This document shows, piece by piece, positions 19,606-28,360 of a stretch of DNA of 64,000 bases (its first letter is position 1; every line of letters starts with the position of its first letter). Position numbers and translations under genes: made by a program. The stretch is from Vallitalea okinawensis (GTDB lineage Bacteria; Bacillota; Clostridia; Lachnospirales; PQDH01): the NCBI RefSeq assembly GCF_002964605.1, contig NZ_PQDH01000001.1, positions 558,001 to 622,000 on the forward strand, in the 5' to 3' direction. The notes beneath the pieces are model-generated. The model was not told the origin of the DNA. It was given only the letters and a program-made list of their open reading frames with translations, and did not search any database.

Positions 19606-21288
19606 TTACTTATCAACTGTTTCGTTATTCCATAATCTCTTGACTGTATGATAAGCAAGTTTAGGTCGTCGATACTCATCAACAATGCCTTTATTATTCA
19701 TGGTTCGTGGTCTTCTTAAAGCCCATTCTTCTTCTGTAACACGTACATCACAGAACTGCCATATAAACAGACCACTGATTTGCTCAATCTCACTGAACTT
19801 AGTTATGCATTCTTCTAGAATATCACACTGTCGTTCTTCCGTCCATTTAGCACGATTTGGGTTTCTATATCCATAGAGAGCTCCTCCACCAAATTCGCTG
19901 ATAATCACAGGTCGGTTATGGGAAGTTACATCATTTACCCAATCTATTTCCGTGATCATCTGCTCTTTTACGTCATATCCGTGGTACCAATTATAGTACA
20001 CGTTCAAAGAAACGATATCCGTCATATCAAGGCATAGACATTTAAAATGCTTATCACATGCAAAGGTAACTGGTCGAGATTGATCCATACTTTTGATTTG
20101 ATTGAATTGTTTCTGGTACATCCTAGCCCCTTCAGGTTCATGAGAGGCACATTCATTTAATATTCCCCAGACAAAGATACTTGGATGATTATAATGATTA
20201 CAAATCATTTCTTCAATGCACTCTTCACATTGACTTTCAAAGTTTGGTCTTAACATCTTTTCAATTCTCAAACCTCTTGCATGATTTTCCTCCCAGACCA
20301 ATAAACCATATTCATCGCATAAATCTAAGAAGAGTTCATCATTAGGATAGTGACAAGTACGTACAGCGTTTGCCCCCATATCCTTCATTAACTCTATATC
20401 TTTAACCATTATATTCATGGGAATGGAACAACCAAAGTTAGCTGCATCTTCATGACGATTAAATCCTTTAATAAAGACTTTTTCTCCATTCAATTTGATA
20501 TCCATTCCATCCACTTCGATTACTCTGAAGCCAACCCGTTCAATTAAGTCATCTAGAATACGGTCACCTTTTTTAATTACAGCCTTTAGATCATAGAGAT
20601 GAGGTGTTTTCATGCTCCATGGTTGAATATGGTCAAAAGCAACCCTTTCTGTAATAATTTTAGTGGTATTAGCCTCAATTTGGAGATCAATTGCCTTCCT
20701 TACATCTGCTATTTCGATTGAAACATGTACTTTCTTGGTATCATTACAGTAATTATGTATGATAGCACTAACTTCACCATGCCACCGATTATCCTTAAAA
20801 CTTGGGATAAATTGAAGTTGTCGAATATAGACCTCATCCACATACTCAAGAGAAATCCCTCTTGTAATACCGCCATATGTATAATAATCATTAGGTACAT
20901 GCAATGTCGATTCTTCTGAAAAACGATTATCAACGATTACTTTAATTTCATGTTCACCTGCTGTTATATTTTTCTTAAGAAAGCAAAAAGGTGTATATGC
21001 ATTATAATGTTCTCCAAGGTATTCTTCATCAAAGTAAATTTTTCCAGTATGACTGACTCCTTTGAAATTTAAGAGAATACCTTTTGCTTCTTTAAGAGTA
21101 AATGTTTTCTTATATATTGCCAGTCCTCTATAATTATAGAAATCAGGGCTCTCTTCCCAACACCCTGGCACCTTCATCTTATGTGTATACTTGGGTATAT
21201 CTTCTATATCATCAAGCTTCCCAAACTCCCAAAGTCCCTCTAGATCTTCTACTTGTCTAATATCATGTTGTTTGAATAAACGGTTCAT
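19606..21288 (-). CDS. GH2 glycoside hydrolase, beta-glucuronidase-like
   Basis: 560 residues with GH2 domain order: sugar-binding sandwich (about 1-150), immunoglobulin-like domain (150-260), TIM barrel (260-560). Acid/base Glu379 in WGILNEC, nucleophile Glu465 in ISEFGGG. The beta-glucuronidase N-x-K motif that contacts the glucuronate carboxylate is present as Asn531-Asn-Lys533 (NNKG). No signal peptide, so a cytoplasmic enzyme acting on imported glucuronides is likely; beta-galactosidase is the alternative. GGAGGAG precedes the ATG. The AraC gene transcribed away from it is the probable regulator. Confidence 0.87.
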   Translation of the reverse strand: MNRLFKQHDIRQVEDLEGLWEFGKLDDIEDIPKYTHKMKVPGCWEESPDFYNYRGLAIYKKTFTLKEAKGILLNFKGVSHTGKIYFDEEYLGEHYNAYTPFCFLKKNITAGEHEIKVIVDNRFSEESTLHVPNDYYTYGGITRGISLEYVDEVYIRQLQFIPSFKDNRWHGEVSAIIHNYCNDTKKVHVSIEIADVRKAIDLQIEANTTKIITERVAFDHIQPWSMKTPHLYDLKAVIKKGDRILDDLIERVGFRVIEVDGMDIKLNGEKVFIKGFNRHEDAANFGCSIPMNIMVKDIELMKDMGANAVRTCHYPNDELFLDLCDEYGLLVWEENHARGLRIEKMLRPNFESQCEECIEEMICNHYNHPSIFVWGILNECASHEPEGARMYQKQFNQIKSMDQSRPVTFACDKHFKCLCLDMTDIVSLNVYYNWYHGYDVKEQMITEIDWVNDVTSHNRPVIISEFGGGALYGYRNPNRAKWTEERQCDILEECITKFSEIEQISGLFIWQFCDVRVTEEEWALRRPRTMNNKGIVDEYRRPKLAYHTVKRLWNNETVDK

Positions 21289-21329
21289 CCTATCTCCTCC
21301 AACTCAATTTCTATTATTTAACACCATTT

Positions 21330-21349
21330 TATCACGGCTTTTTGTGATA
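21330..21349. promoter_or_regulatory. Inverted repeat near the GH2 gene start, candidate operator
   Basis: TATCAC-N8-GTGATA, 40-60 bases before the GH2 start on its template side. Could bind the divergent AraC protein or another regulator. Confidence 0.3.
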
Positions 21350-21415
21350 CCAATGGATAAAACAGGCATTAGGATAGACAATGACGGTATGTTCTTCACT
21401 AATGAAAGGGTATTC

Positions 21416-21429
21416 ATGATAGCTATCAT
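21416..21429. promoter_or_regulatory. Perfect 14-bp palindrome in the GH2/AraC divergent region
   Basis: ATGATAGCTATCAT, midway between the divergent starts. Candidate operator; the reader is unknown. Confidence 0.35.
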
Positions 21430-21509
21430 AATCACAAGTGGATTGTAATATTGAGCAAGTTCAGTTACAATAAATACTATAGATCATCAATCATATTGAG
21501 GGATGTACA

Positions 21510-22397
21510 ATGGATAAAAAAAGAAATCAATCAAGATTTATAAGATTGCCCATAGATATCATAAATACAAAACAAGAGGAGAGTCCTGTCCTTAAAGGAT
21601 TAATTACCCATTCAGTCGGTTACAGAGAAGGACGCTCTGCTCACCATCGCAATATTAAAAAGCATGGGTTAGAAGAATATTTCATCAACTACTGCATTAA
21701 AGGTGAGGGATGGGTAGACGTTAATAACCGCAGAATCACTATAAGTTCCGGTGACATATTTCTATGTCCTACATCTGTAGATCATTCCTATAGTACTGGT
21801 TTAAAAAATCCTTGGGAAACCTATTGGTCCTATTTCAGTGGTGATTATAGTGAATATCTCTATCAATTAATAGATTCAGACTTAAAGCCCATTGTATTCA
21901 ATATCGGATATCACATGGATATTGTAAGCAGCTTTGAAGAAATATTATTAACATTGGATAAAGGTTATGCTGCAAACAAGCATATATTGCATGCCACCTC
22001 TTGCTTACAACGCATATTAACAATGATCATGCAGTTACAATTGAATTCATCAAAGGATAGAAAAAATGCTCATCAAGATGTGATCAGTAATAGTATCCGA
22101 TACATGCAAGACAATATTGATGCTTTTATCGAACTAGATATTCTTGCCGCCAACAGTCATCTTTCAAAAGATTATTTTGGTAAACTTTTCAAAAAGGAAG
22201 TTGGCTACGCACCATTGGATTATTTCTTGAGATTAAAGATGCAAAAAGCATGTGAATTGTTAGATATTACAGATTTAAGTATAAAAGAAATATCTCTATC
22301 ACTAGGTTATAAAGATTATTACTACTTCTCCAGGTGTTTTAAGAAGAAGATCGGAATGAGTCCTGAGTATTATAGAGATTCGATGCATAGAATGTAA
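21510..22397 (+). CDS. AraC-family transcriptional regulator (cupin sensor)
   Basis: 295 residues. An N-terminal cupin-like sugar-sensing barrel (YFINYCIKGEGWVDVNNRR, SGDIFLCPTSVDHSYS) and a C-terminal double helix-turn-helix (HLSKDYFGKLFKKEVGYAP, GYKDYYYFSRCFKKKIGMSP). The GH2 gene starts 221 bases away in the opposite direction, the classical arrangement for a local activator. Start chosen at the ATG behind TTGAGGGATGTAC; the ribosome site is modest. Confidence 0.9.
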   Translation: MDKKRNQSRFIRLPIDIINTKQEESPVLKGLITHSVGYREGRSAHHRNIKKHGLEEYFINYCIKGEGWVDVNNRRITISSGDIFLCPTSVDHSYSTGLKNPWETYWSYFSGDYSEYLYQLIDSDLKPIVFNIGYHMDIVSSFEEILLTLDKGYAANKHILHATSCLQRILTMIMQLQLNSSKDRKNAHQDVISNSIRYMQDNIDAFIELDILAANSHLSKDYFGKLFKKEVGYAPLDYFLRLKMQKACELLDITDLSIKEISLSLGYKDYYYFSRCFKKKIGMSPEYYRDSMHRM

Positions 22398-22405
22398 GAA
22401 AGAAG

Positions 22406-22438
22406 CCCCTCCCTTGAGTGTAATACTCATAGGAGGGG
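22406..22438. terminator. Bidirectional terminator, AraC / sbcC
   Basis: CCCCTCC / GGAGGGG outer stem and TGAGT / ACTCA inner stem, followed by TTCATTT; lies between convergent genes. Confidence 0.8.
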
Positions 22439-22445
22439 TTCATTT

Positions 22446-25400
22446 CTAGCTATATTCCAACTTCATCATACTACCGTCACCACCTAATTCAGATGGTTGA
22501 ATGACAAGTTTAATAGGGACACGATTCTTTAATTCTTCTACGTGGCTTATAATACCAACATTAACTTGTGAATTATTGAGTTTTTCCAGACTATTCATAA
22601 CCACATCTAAGAGTTCTGAATCCAGGGTTCCGAATCCTTCATCTAAGAAGAAAAATTCTAAAGGATAGCTGCCTTTTAACTGGATTTGAGAAGATAATGC
22701 TAAAGCCAATGCCAATGATGTTAAGAAGGTTTCGCCTCCTGAAAGGGTAGCCGCCTCACGGAGTGCTCCTCCATTTCTATCATCTCTTATGAGGAATTCA
22801 CTGTTTTCGTCCAACTCAATACCATAACGACCTGTTAGATCATACAAGCGCTTTGATGCTTCATGAACGATATAATGAAATTGATTCTTTGCCACATATT
22901 CAATAAATCGATTTCCTTTTATTAGCTTACTTAAATCTTCTAACATACTTAGTTGATGATCAGCAGCTTCCTTTTCTTTAAGCAAGTCACCGATTTCTTG
23001 GATTGCCTTTTCATAATCTTTGATTTGGGTTTTGACAGCAGTCACTGCCTTTAAACACTCTTCTTTTTTCTGTTGAAGATCATTCTTATTTTGCAAGGTT
23101 ACTTCATAAGCTTCTCTTTCTATACTTCGATCTGCTAATTTAAGTTTTAAATTATTGACTACCCCAGCTGCTTGGACTAAGTCTTCTTCGTAATTTTTAA
23201 TATCTTTTTTCTTCGTTTCAAGAAGCCCTACATCCAAATAACTAGCTTGGACTTGTTCTACGTTATGAAAGCCATGTTGATCCATCAACTTTATTTGTTG
23301 CTTTTGTAGATTTTCTCCTTGCTTTTGGAGTTCTACAAAACGCTGTTCTTCTTTGGCTATTTGTATCTCTAGTTCTTTTACTTGCTCTTTGTACTTCGCT
23401 AATCTCTCTCTAACTATTTTGGCACCATCTTGGTATTTAATAATTTTTTCTTCTTGATCTCGTTGAGCTTGATTTGCTTCTTGGTCACCACATATATCCT
23501 GTATCTTAGTGGTTAATTGCGTATACTCTTTGTTCATTAATTCTAATTCCTTTTTACTAGCTGTAAGGTTAACCTCACACTGACTAAGTTTATTGCGAAT
23601 CTCCTCACATTTTTTTGTTAAGTTATTACTCTCGTCTTCTATCTTCTTTTTCTGCTCTCTTAACTGCTGTATTTGAATCTCAACTTGCTGAATACGTTTC
23701 TTTTCTACTGTAAAACTCTCTACAACTAACTCCTTTTTCAACTCTTCTAACTGAGTTTCTAAAGCATTTAGCTGTTTACTTTGTTCAGTAAGTGTTTCAT
23801 CCTTTTGCTGAAATTGCTCTAGTATATTTTTAGAGTTTTCTTCATAACGCATGAGTGATTGACGATTGTTATTATATAACTCTGTAATCTCTTTAAGCTT
23901 TTGCAGAAGTTGCTGAAACTCTGCATCCCATTGTTCATTTTCTTTTTTTAGATTGTTAAACTCTTGAATCTTATTCTCGTATTCGTTCTGTATAGCCTCT
24001 AAAGATCTATCCTTTAATAGATTCAATAACTCTTCCTGCTCACTTAGTAGACGATTTTGCTCCTTTTCAATACTTAACAGTTCAACTTGAAGAGGTTGCT
24101 TAAAGTTTTTAAAATCAGTTAAATTCTTTTCAATAACTTTTTGTTCCTGAATGAGTTGGTCTATCTCGCCATCATCAACTACTGTTGCCAATTCAACATG
24201 GTGGGTTGAACCGCACACTGGACAAGGTTGTCCTTCTTCCATTCTTTCAGCAATCATTGCAGCAACATACTTGCCTTGTATTTCATCTAAAATCTCTTGA
24301 AGTTCATCCTTCCTAGCAATGATTAGTTTTTCCTCTTCTTCATACTGTCTGATATTATTTAATAGCTTTTCTTTTCTATCTTTACCTTCGATTAATCTAC
24401 CATTAAGTTCTTGTTGATTTTTCATGTTCTTTTCAATAGTATTTTTGTCTTGCTGCAGCGTCATGATGGCTTCCTGCATTGTTGATAAAACTTCAAGACC
24501 TCCTGGTTTTTTTGACTCAAGGTCTTTAACTCTCATTTCATAGTTCTGAATCTTATCCTTATAATAGTTATCTTTTTCTCTAACTTGAATCAGCTTTTCT
24601 TCAATTTGTATCTTCTGTTTCTTAAGGTTATTTACTTCCTTGGTTAAGTTTACATTTTCATCTTTTTTCTCCAGGCATCTTCTTTCGATATCAGCAGCTT
24701 CATCAATTTTATTTTTATAGTCAATCGGTATCGAATTGTTGGTCTCTTCATCTATTAACCTATTATATTGGACATTTATCCCTAGTTTCTCTTTTTCAGA
24801 TTGAGTAAGAGATGTTTTTAAACTGTTAAAATTACTCTCTAAGTTCTGGATTGATTCTTCACTTTTCAGTATTGAATTCTTTAGTAATTGACATTCTTCA
24901 GTGTACTTAACCGCTTCCTTCAATCGTCCTAATTGTTCCTGCCACAATGGTAAGTCCTCAGTTTCAAACTTTTCAACTTTATGAAGCTTCTCCTCAAAGG
25001 CTACTTTTTGCTGATACAACTGATCATAGTTTTCTTTAATTATATTAATCTGTTGTTCACTAGTTCTCTGTGCTTCATTATTATTATGAATTTCGTTGAT
25101 ATATGGTTGAATCATCATGGCTTTCTCTGCAAGGTCCAACTGCTCTCTTAAGCGATTCATCTCTTCTTTCACTTCAAGAAAACCTTTTAGTCGTGCTTCA
25201 TCCTTATGGAGTTCCTCTTGGAGCTTCCAAATCTCTTGCTGCTCTTCAAAAAGCTTTATTGTTTCGCTTAATTGAATGTCTAGATTTTCTTGTTCTTTTT
25301 CTAGATGAACCTCTTGTTCTTTAAGTGCTTCAAGTCCCTCAGTATGATACTCTTCATACCTTTTCAACTGCCCTTTTAAATATTCCTGCTGATTTTTATT

Positions 25401-25973
25401 TGCATAGTAGCTACGTTTAATCTTTTCGCTCATTTGTCGACCATACTTCTCTAATGCAAAGATTCGTTCCAACATGTTGCGTCGATCTTTACCCGTTAGC
25501 TTTAAAAAGTCACTAAACTTACCTTGTGGTAATACTACAGAACGCGTAAAATCATCCATGGTTAGTCCTAATAAGTCAATGACTTGATTAGACATATCTG
25601 TTGTTTTTTCAGCCAGTAATTCATCACCATTCACATGCTTAATGAGGCGAACGTATTTAGCATTAGGCTTCCCACCGTTCTTATTACGTTTAAAACTCCT
25701 CTCAGCTGTGTAGTCGATAACACCTTCTGCAGATTTCAATCGAAAGCGATAGGCTACATAAAGTTCTTCACAATTGGTATTCAAGAATTCCTTACTTTTG
25801 CGAGCAATATCGCCATACAAAGCTATTGTAATAGCATCCAGGATAGTTGATTTTCCACTTCCTGTTGGGCCAAATATACCGAAAAGTCCCCTGCTAGTCA
25901 GTTTTTCAAAATCGATATGCTGTTCCTTTGCGTAACTGTTCAATCCTGAAAAGCTTAGTTTAATTGGCCGCAT
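22446..25973 (-). CDS. sbcC: Exonuclease SbcC (Rad50-type ATPase)
   Basis: 1175 residues. Walker A GPTGSGKST near residue 40, long coiled coils broken by a zinc-hook CPVC (Cys584 and Cys587), then ABC signature LSGGETFLTSLALALALSS and Walker B FFLDEGFGTLD at the C terminus. With SbcD it forms the nuclease that opens hairpins and processes blocked DNA ends. Its start lies inside the 3' end of sbcD (14-base overlap), so the two are translationally coupled. ATG preceded by GGGGAGT. Confidence 0.97.
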   Translation of the reverse strand: MRPIKLSFSGLNSYAKEQHIDFEKLTSRGLFGIFGPTGSGKSTILDAITIALYGDIARKSKEFLNTNCEELYVAYRFRLKSAEGVIDYTAERSFKRNKNGGKPNAKYVRLIKHVNGDELLAEKTTDMSNQVIDLLGLTMDDFTRSVVLPQGKFSDFLKLTGKDRRNMLERIFALEKYGRQMSEKIKRSYYANKNQQEYLKGQLKRYEEYHTEGLEALKEQEVHLEKEQENLDIQLSETIKLFEEQQEIWKLQEELHKDEARLKGFLEVKEEMNRLREQLDLAEKAMMIQPYINEIHNNNEAQRTSEQQINIIKENYDQLYQQKVAFEEKLHKVEKFETEDLPLWQEQLGRLKEAVKYTEECQLLKNSILKSEESIQNLESNFNSLKTSLTQSEKEKLGINVQYNRLIDEETNNSIPIDYKNKIDEAADIERRCLEKKDENVNLTKEVNNLKKQKIQIEEKLIQVREKDNYYKDKIQNYEMRVKDLESKKPGGLEVLSTMQEAIMTLQQDKNTIEKNMKNQQELNGRLIEGKDRKEKLLNNIRQYEEEEKLIIARKDELQEILDEIQGKYVAAMIAERMEEGQPCPVCGSTHHVELATVVDDGEIDQLIQEQKVIEKNLTDFKNFKQPLQVELLSIEKEQNRLLSEQEELLNLLKDRSLEAIQNEYENKIQEFNNLKKENEQWDAEFQQLLQKLKEITELYNNNRQSLMRYEENSKNILEQFQQKDETLTEQSKQLNALETQLEELKKELVVESFTVEKKRIQQVEIQIQQLREQKKKIEDESNNLTKKCEEIRNKLSQCEVNLTASKKELELMNKEYTQLTTKIQDICGDQEANQAQRDQEEKIIKYQDGAKIVRERLAKYKEQVKELEIQIAKEEQRFVELQKQGENLQKQQIKLMDQHGFHNVEQVQASYLDVGLLETKKKDIKNYEEDLVQAAGVVNNLKLKLADRSIEREAYEVTLQNKNDLQQKKEECLKAVTAVKTQIKDYEKAIQEIGDLLKEKEAADHQLSMLEDLSKLIKGNRFIEYVAKNQFHYIVHEASKRLYDLTGRYGIELDENSEFLIRDDRNGGALREAATLSGGETFLTSLALALALSSQIQLKGSYPLEFFFLDEGFGTLDSELLDVVMNSLEKLNNSQVNVGIISHVEELKNRVPIKLVIQPSELGGDGSMMKLEYS

Positions 25974-27180
25974 GAGACTCCCCCTCCTCTACAATACCTA
26001 AAAACAGTTCAATTAACTCATCACTGGGTTCATTCCCTCGTTCTTTAGTGTAAAACTCCTTAAAGAGATCTTGTATCGGTTGTTCTTTCACATCAAAATA
26101 TTGAATTTCAACCTGATCATCTTTGAGAATTGGCTTGATTTCTACGATATCCTTTTTCAGTTTCTTCAATTGGCGTATCTCTTCATTGGCTATATATTCA
26201 TCCGTTTCTATTTCTAAATACACCCATAAATCACGTTCATTATTTTCTTCACACTTTTCTAAGGCTTCTTCTATACTTTTACATCGCCATACTTCAATCG
26301 GCTTATAGTTCTTAATGTCTAGCTTTTCTATTTCAACAGGTTTTGATGGCTCTGCTTCAATGAGATAACAACACTTTGCATAGCTTCTTTCACTCTTACT
26401 ATATTGAAGAGGTGAACCTGAATAAATAACAGGAGTATCTTCTGAATTCTTTATTCTTTGAGGCTTATGTAGGTGTCCTAATGCTATATACTGCGCATTT
26501 AAAGGTAAATCAGAAACATTAACAGAATAACTACCTCCTAATTGAATGCTTCTTTCAGAAGTGGATTCTTCTCCACCAAGTGTGAATAAGTGAGATACTG
26601 CTATATTTATGGTATCTTTTCTAAACTTTTCTTGAAGTTCCCCAAATATCTCACCTAGTCGCTTAGAATATTCCATCTGCATATCTTTTTCATCTTCTAA
26701 AGAGGTATAAATCATTTCGTTTAAGCGTTTTTCACTTGGGTATGACATAGTTAAAAGAATAATCTTTTCATTATTAATCTCTAACTCAATATACCCTTCT
26801 CCAGAATCAATGATCTGGTGCTTACCGCAATGACCAGTCGGTGCAATACTTTTAGGTTTTGATAAGATAATGATACCATCATCAATAGCAATAGGATTAG
26901 ATGCCTCTAATCTTTCAGGATGGTCATGGTTCCCTGCAATGACTAAAACAACTCTTTTCCCATCTTCCGATAGTGCTTTTACACCTTTGTAAAACAACCT
27001 TTCAGCTTCTGCAGGCGGATTACTTGTATCATAAACATCTCCGGCTATGATAACAAGATCAATGTCATTTTCTTTAACTGTTACTACGAAATCTTCTAAG
27101 AATTGTTTCTGCTCTTCAAGACGACTAGCACCCTCTAAATATTTTCCAAGGTGCCAATCAGAAGTGTGGATGATTCTCAT
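25960..27180 (-). CDS. sbcD: Exonuclease SbcD (Mre11-type nuclease)
   Basis: 406 residues. Calcineurin-like phosphoesterase motifs at the N terminus: HTSDWHLG, IAGDVYD, AGNHDHPERL, then ALGHLHKPQ. Dimetal nuclease subunit of SbcCD. Start: an upstream in-frame codon exists at 27213, but MRIIHTSDWHLG at 27180 follows GGAGGAG and matches family length, so it is chosen. It overlaps the upstream DUF523 gene by 23 bases and sbcC by 14, forming a tight operon. Confidence 0.96.
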   Translation of the reverse strand: MRIIHTSDWHLGKYLEGASRLEEQKQFLEDFVVTVKENDIDLVIIAGDVYDTSNPPAEAERLFYKGVKALSEDGKRVVLVIAGNHDHPERLEASNPIAIDDGIIILSKPKSIAPTGHCGKHQIIDSGEGYIELEINNEKIILLTMSYPSEKRLNEMIYTSLEDEKDMQMEYSKRLGEIFGELQEKFRKDTINIAVSHLFTLGGEESTSERSIQLGGSYSVNVSDLPLNAQYIALGHLHKPQRIKNSEDTPVIYSGSPLQYSKSERSYAKCCYLIEAEPSKPVEIEKLDIKNYKPIEVWRCKSIEEALEKCEENNERDLWVYLEIETDEYIANEEIRQLKKLKKDIVEIKPILKDDQVEIQYFDVKEQPIQDLFKEFYTKERGNEPSDELIELFLGIVEEGESHAAN

Positions 27181-27625
27181 TTGTATCTCCTCCAACCTCA
27201 AATTCCTTTTCATTCATAACCTTATACCCAGCTTCTCTTAAAATCTGAGCGCATACACCTTGTCCATCTATTAGTCTACCAGTAAATGTACCATCATAAA
27301 TCCTATGACTTCCACATGAAGGTGATTTTGATTTCAGTAGTATAAACTCAGCTTCTATTTCCTGGGCAATTTCCAAAACTTTTTCAGCACCTTCTATAAA
27401 GTAAGAAGTTACATCTTCTCCTTCTTCATTGACTACTTTAAACTCTCCATCAGCAGCCATAATTCTTTCACTCTTTAAACGAGGTGTTGATAAACCTCCT
27501 AATTCCTCTGGGCATACTATTACAGCTTGACTATCATCCACAAGTTTTTTAATAGCTGGAATTTCCGTTGCTTTTCCATCATACCGGCAACAAACCCCAG
27601 CCAGACAAGCACTTACTATTATCAT
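27158..27625 (-). CDS. DUF523 family protein (YbbK-like)
   Basis: 155 residues beginning MIIVSACLAGVCCRYDG, the signature of DUF523, with the family blocks VCPEELGGLSTPR and LKSKSPSCGS. Conserved cysteines (CLAG.CC, CPE, SCG) suggest a metal or Fe-S site. Biochemical role not established. Start at 27625 follows AGAAGGA; 16 extra upstream codons lack a ribosome site. First gene of the operon with sbcD and sbcC. Confidence 0.9.
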   Translation of the reverse strand: MIIVSACLAGVCCRYDGKATEIPAIKKLVDDSQAVIVCPEELGGLSTPRLKSERIMAADGEFKVVNEEGEDVTSYFIEGAEKVLEIAQEIEAEFILLKSKSPSCGSHRIYDGTFTGRLIDGQGVCAQILREAGYKVMNEKEFEVGGDTNENHPHF

Positions 27626-27716
27626 TTTTATCCTTCTCTCTAATCCATAGTATCTTTTATCTATATATACCATAAAGGTTAATTATCTCTTGTTGCACTC
27701 ACTATATAACAAAGCT

Positions 27717-27745
27717 ATTGTATCATTTTTACTCAATACACACAA
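27717..27745 (-). promoter_or_regulatory. Candidate sigma-A promoter of DUF523-sbcD-sbcC
   Basis: On the reverse strand TTGTGT, a 17-base spacer and TACAAT, about 90 bases before the DUF523 start. The -35 is weak, the -10 good. Confidence 0.5.
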
Positions 27746-27798
27746 TGTCACTCCTTGGTTATCTCATCAATGACATCTCTTATTACCTCAGTCCTCCG

Positions 27799-27836
27799 CC
27801 TAGCTGCCTAAGACACGGCCGTCATTCCAACTGGCG
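27799..27836. repeat. Diverged single copy of the 52-kb palindromic repeat core
   Basis: 38 bases here match the core of the repeats at 51994-52031 and 52145-52182 at 32 positions, including the blocks CTAAGACA and CTGGCG. No coding gene overlaps. It shows that the element is dispersed and not confined to the clpB region. Confidence 0.65.
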
Positions 27837-27908
27837 TATAGAATTCCTTATTTGCTAGGCTCTATTATGAATGACTTAATTTCTCTTAGAAATGACTATA
27901 CTAAAAGA

Positions 27909-27931
27909 TGTAGGATAACTTTCATCCTACA
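27909..27931 (-). terminator. Terminator of the PH-domain gene
   Basis: TGTAGGAT / ATCCTACA stem, 7-base loop, then TCTTTT on the reverse strand, 15 bases past the stop. Confidence 0.75.
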
Positions 27932-27945
27932 CCCTTTAGTCCATC

Positions 27946-28323
27946 TTATTTGCAAATATAATAAGTTAAAGCTTTTTGAACCTCATAGATATTCTTATCC
28001 TTCTTAAATTCCTTTTCTATAGGTTCACTTGTACTGGATATCCAGATCTTAAGTTCAGCATCTAAGTCAAAATGCCCACTTGATTCTATGCTGAAATGAG
28101 TTATGCTCTTATAGGGAATGGAGTGGAATTCAACTTTCTTACTGGTAACACCTTGCTTATCAACTAATATTAATCGTCTATTTGTAAACACAATAAGGTC
28201 TCTAATAACTTTGAATGCTCTTTCCACACCCTCGTCATCCGTTAATAAGGGCTCTATTTCATCTATCACTTTATTGATATCCACCTCTGTTGCATTGCCC
28301 ATGAGTCCATCAAAAAATCCCAT
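27946..28323 (-). CDS. Bacterial PH-domain protein (bPH_1, YvbH-like)
   Basis: 125 residues, start MGFFDGLMGNATEVD typical of the bPH_1 family, single domain filling the whole protein (VFTNRRLILVDKQG, SIPYKSITHFSIESSGHFDLDAEL). No signal or membrane segment. Role unknown; family members form oligomeric rings of PH-fold subunits. GGAGG precedes the ATG. The GNAT gene ends 37 bases upstream on the same strand, so the two may be co-transcribed. Confidence 0.9.
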   Translation of the reverse strand: MGFFDGLMGNATEVDINKVIDEIEPLLTDDEGVERAFKVIRDLIVFTNRRLILVDKQGVTSKKVEFHSIPYKSITHFSIESSGHFDLDAELKIWISSTSEPIEKEFKKDKNIYEVQKALTYYICK

Positions 28324-28360
28324 ATTATAACCTCCTGTTTATCGTTCAATAGATACTTCA

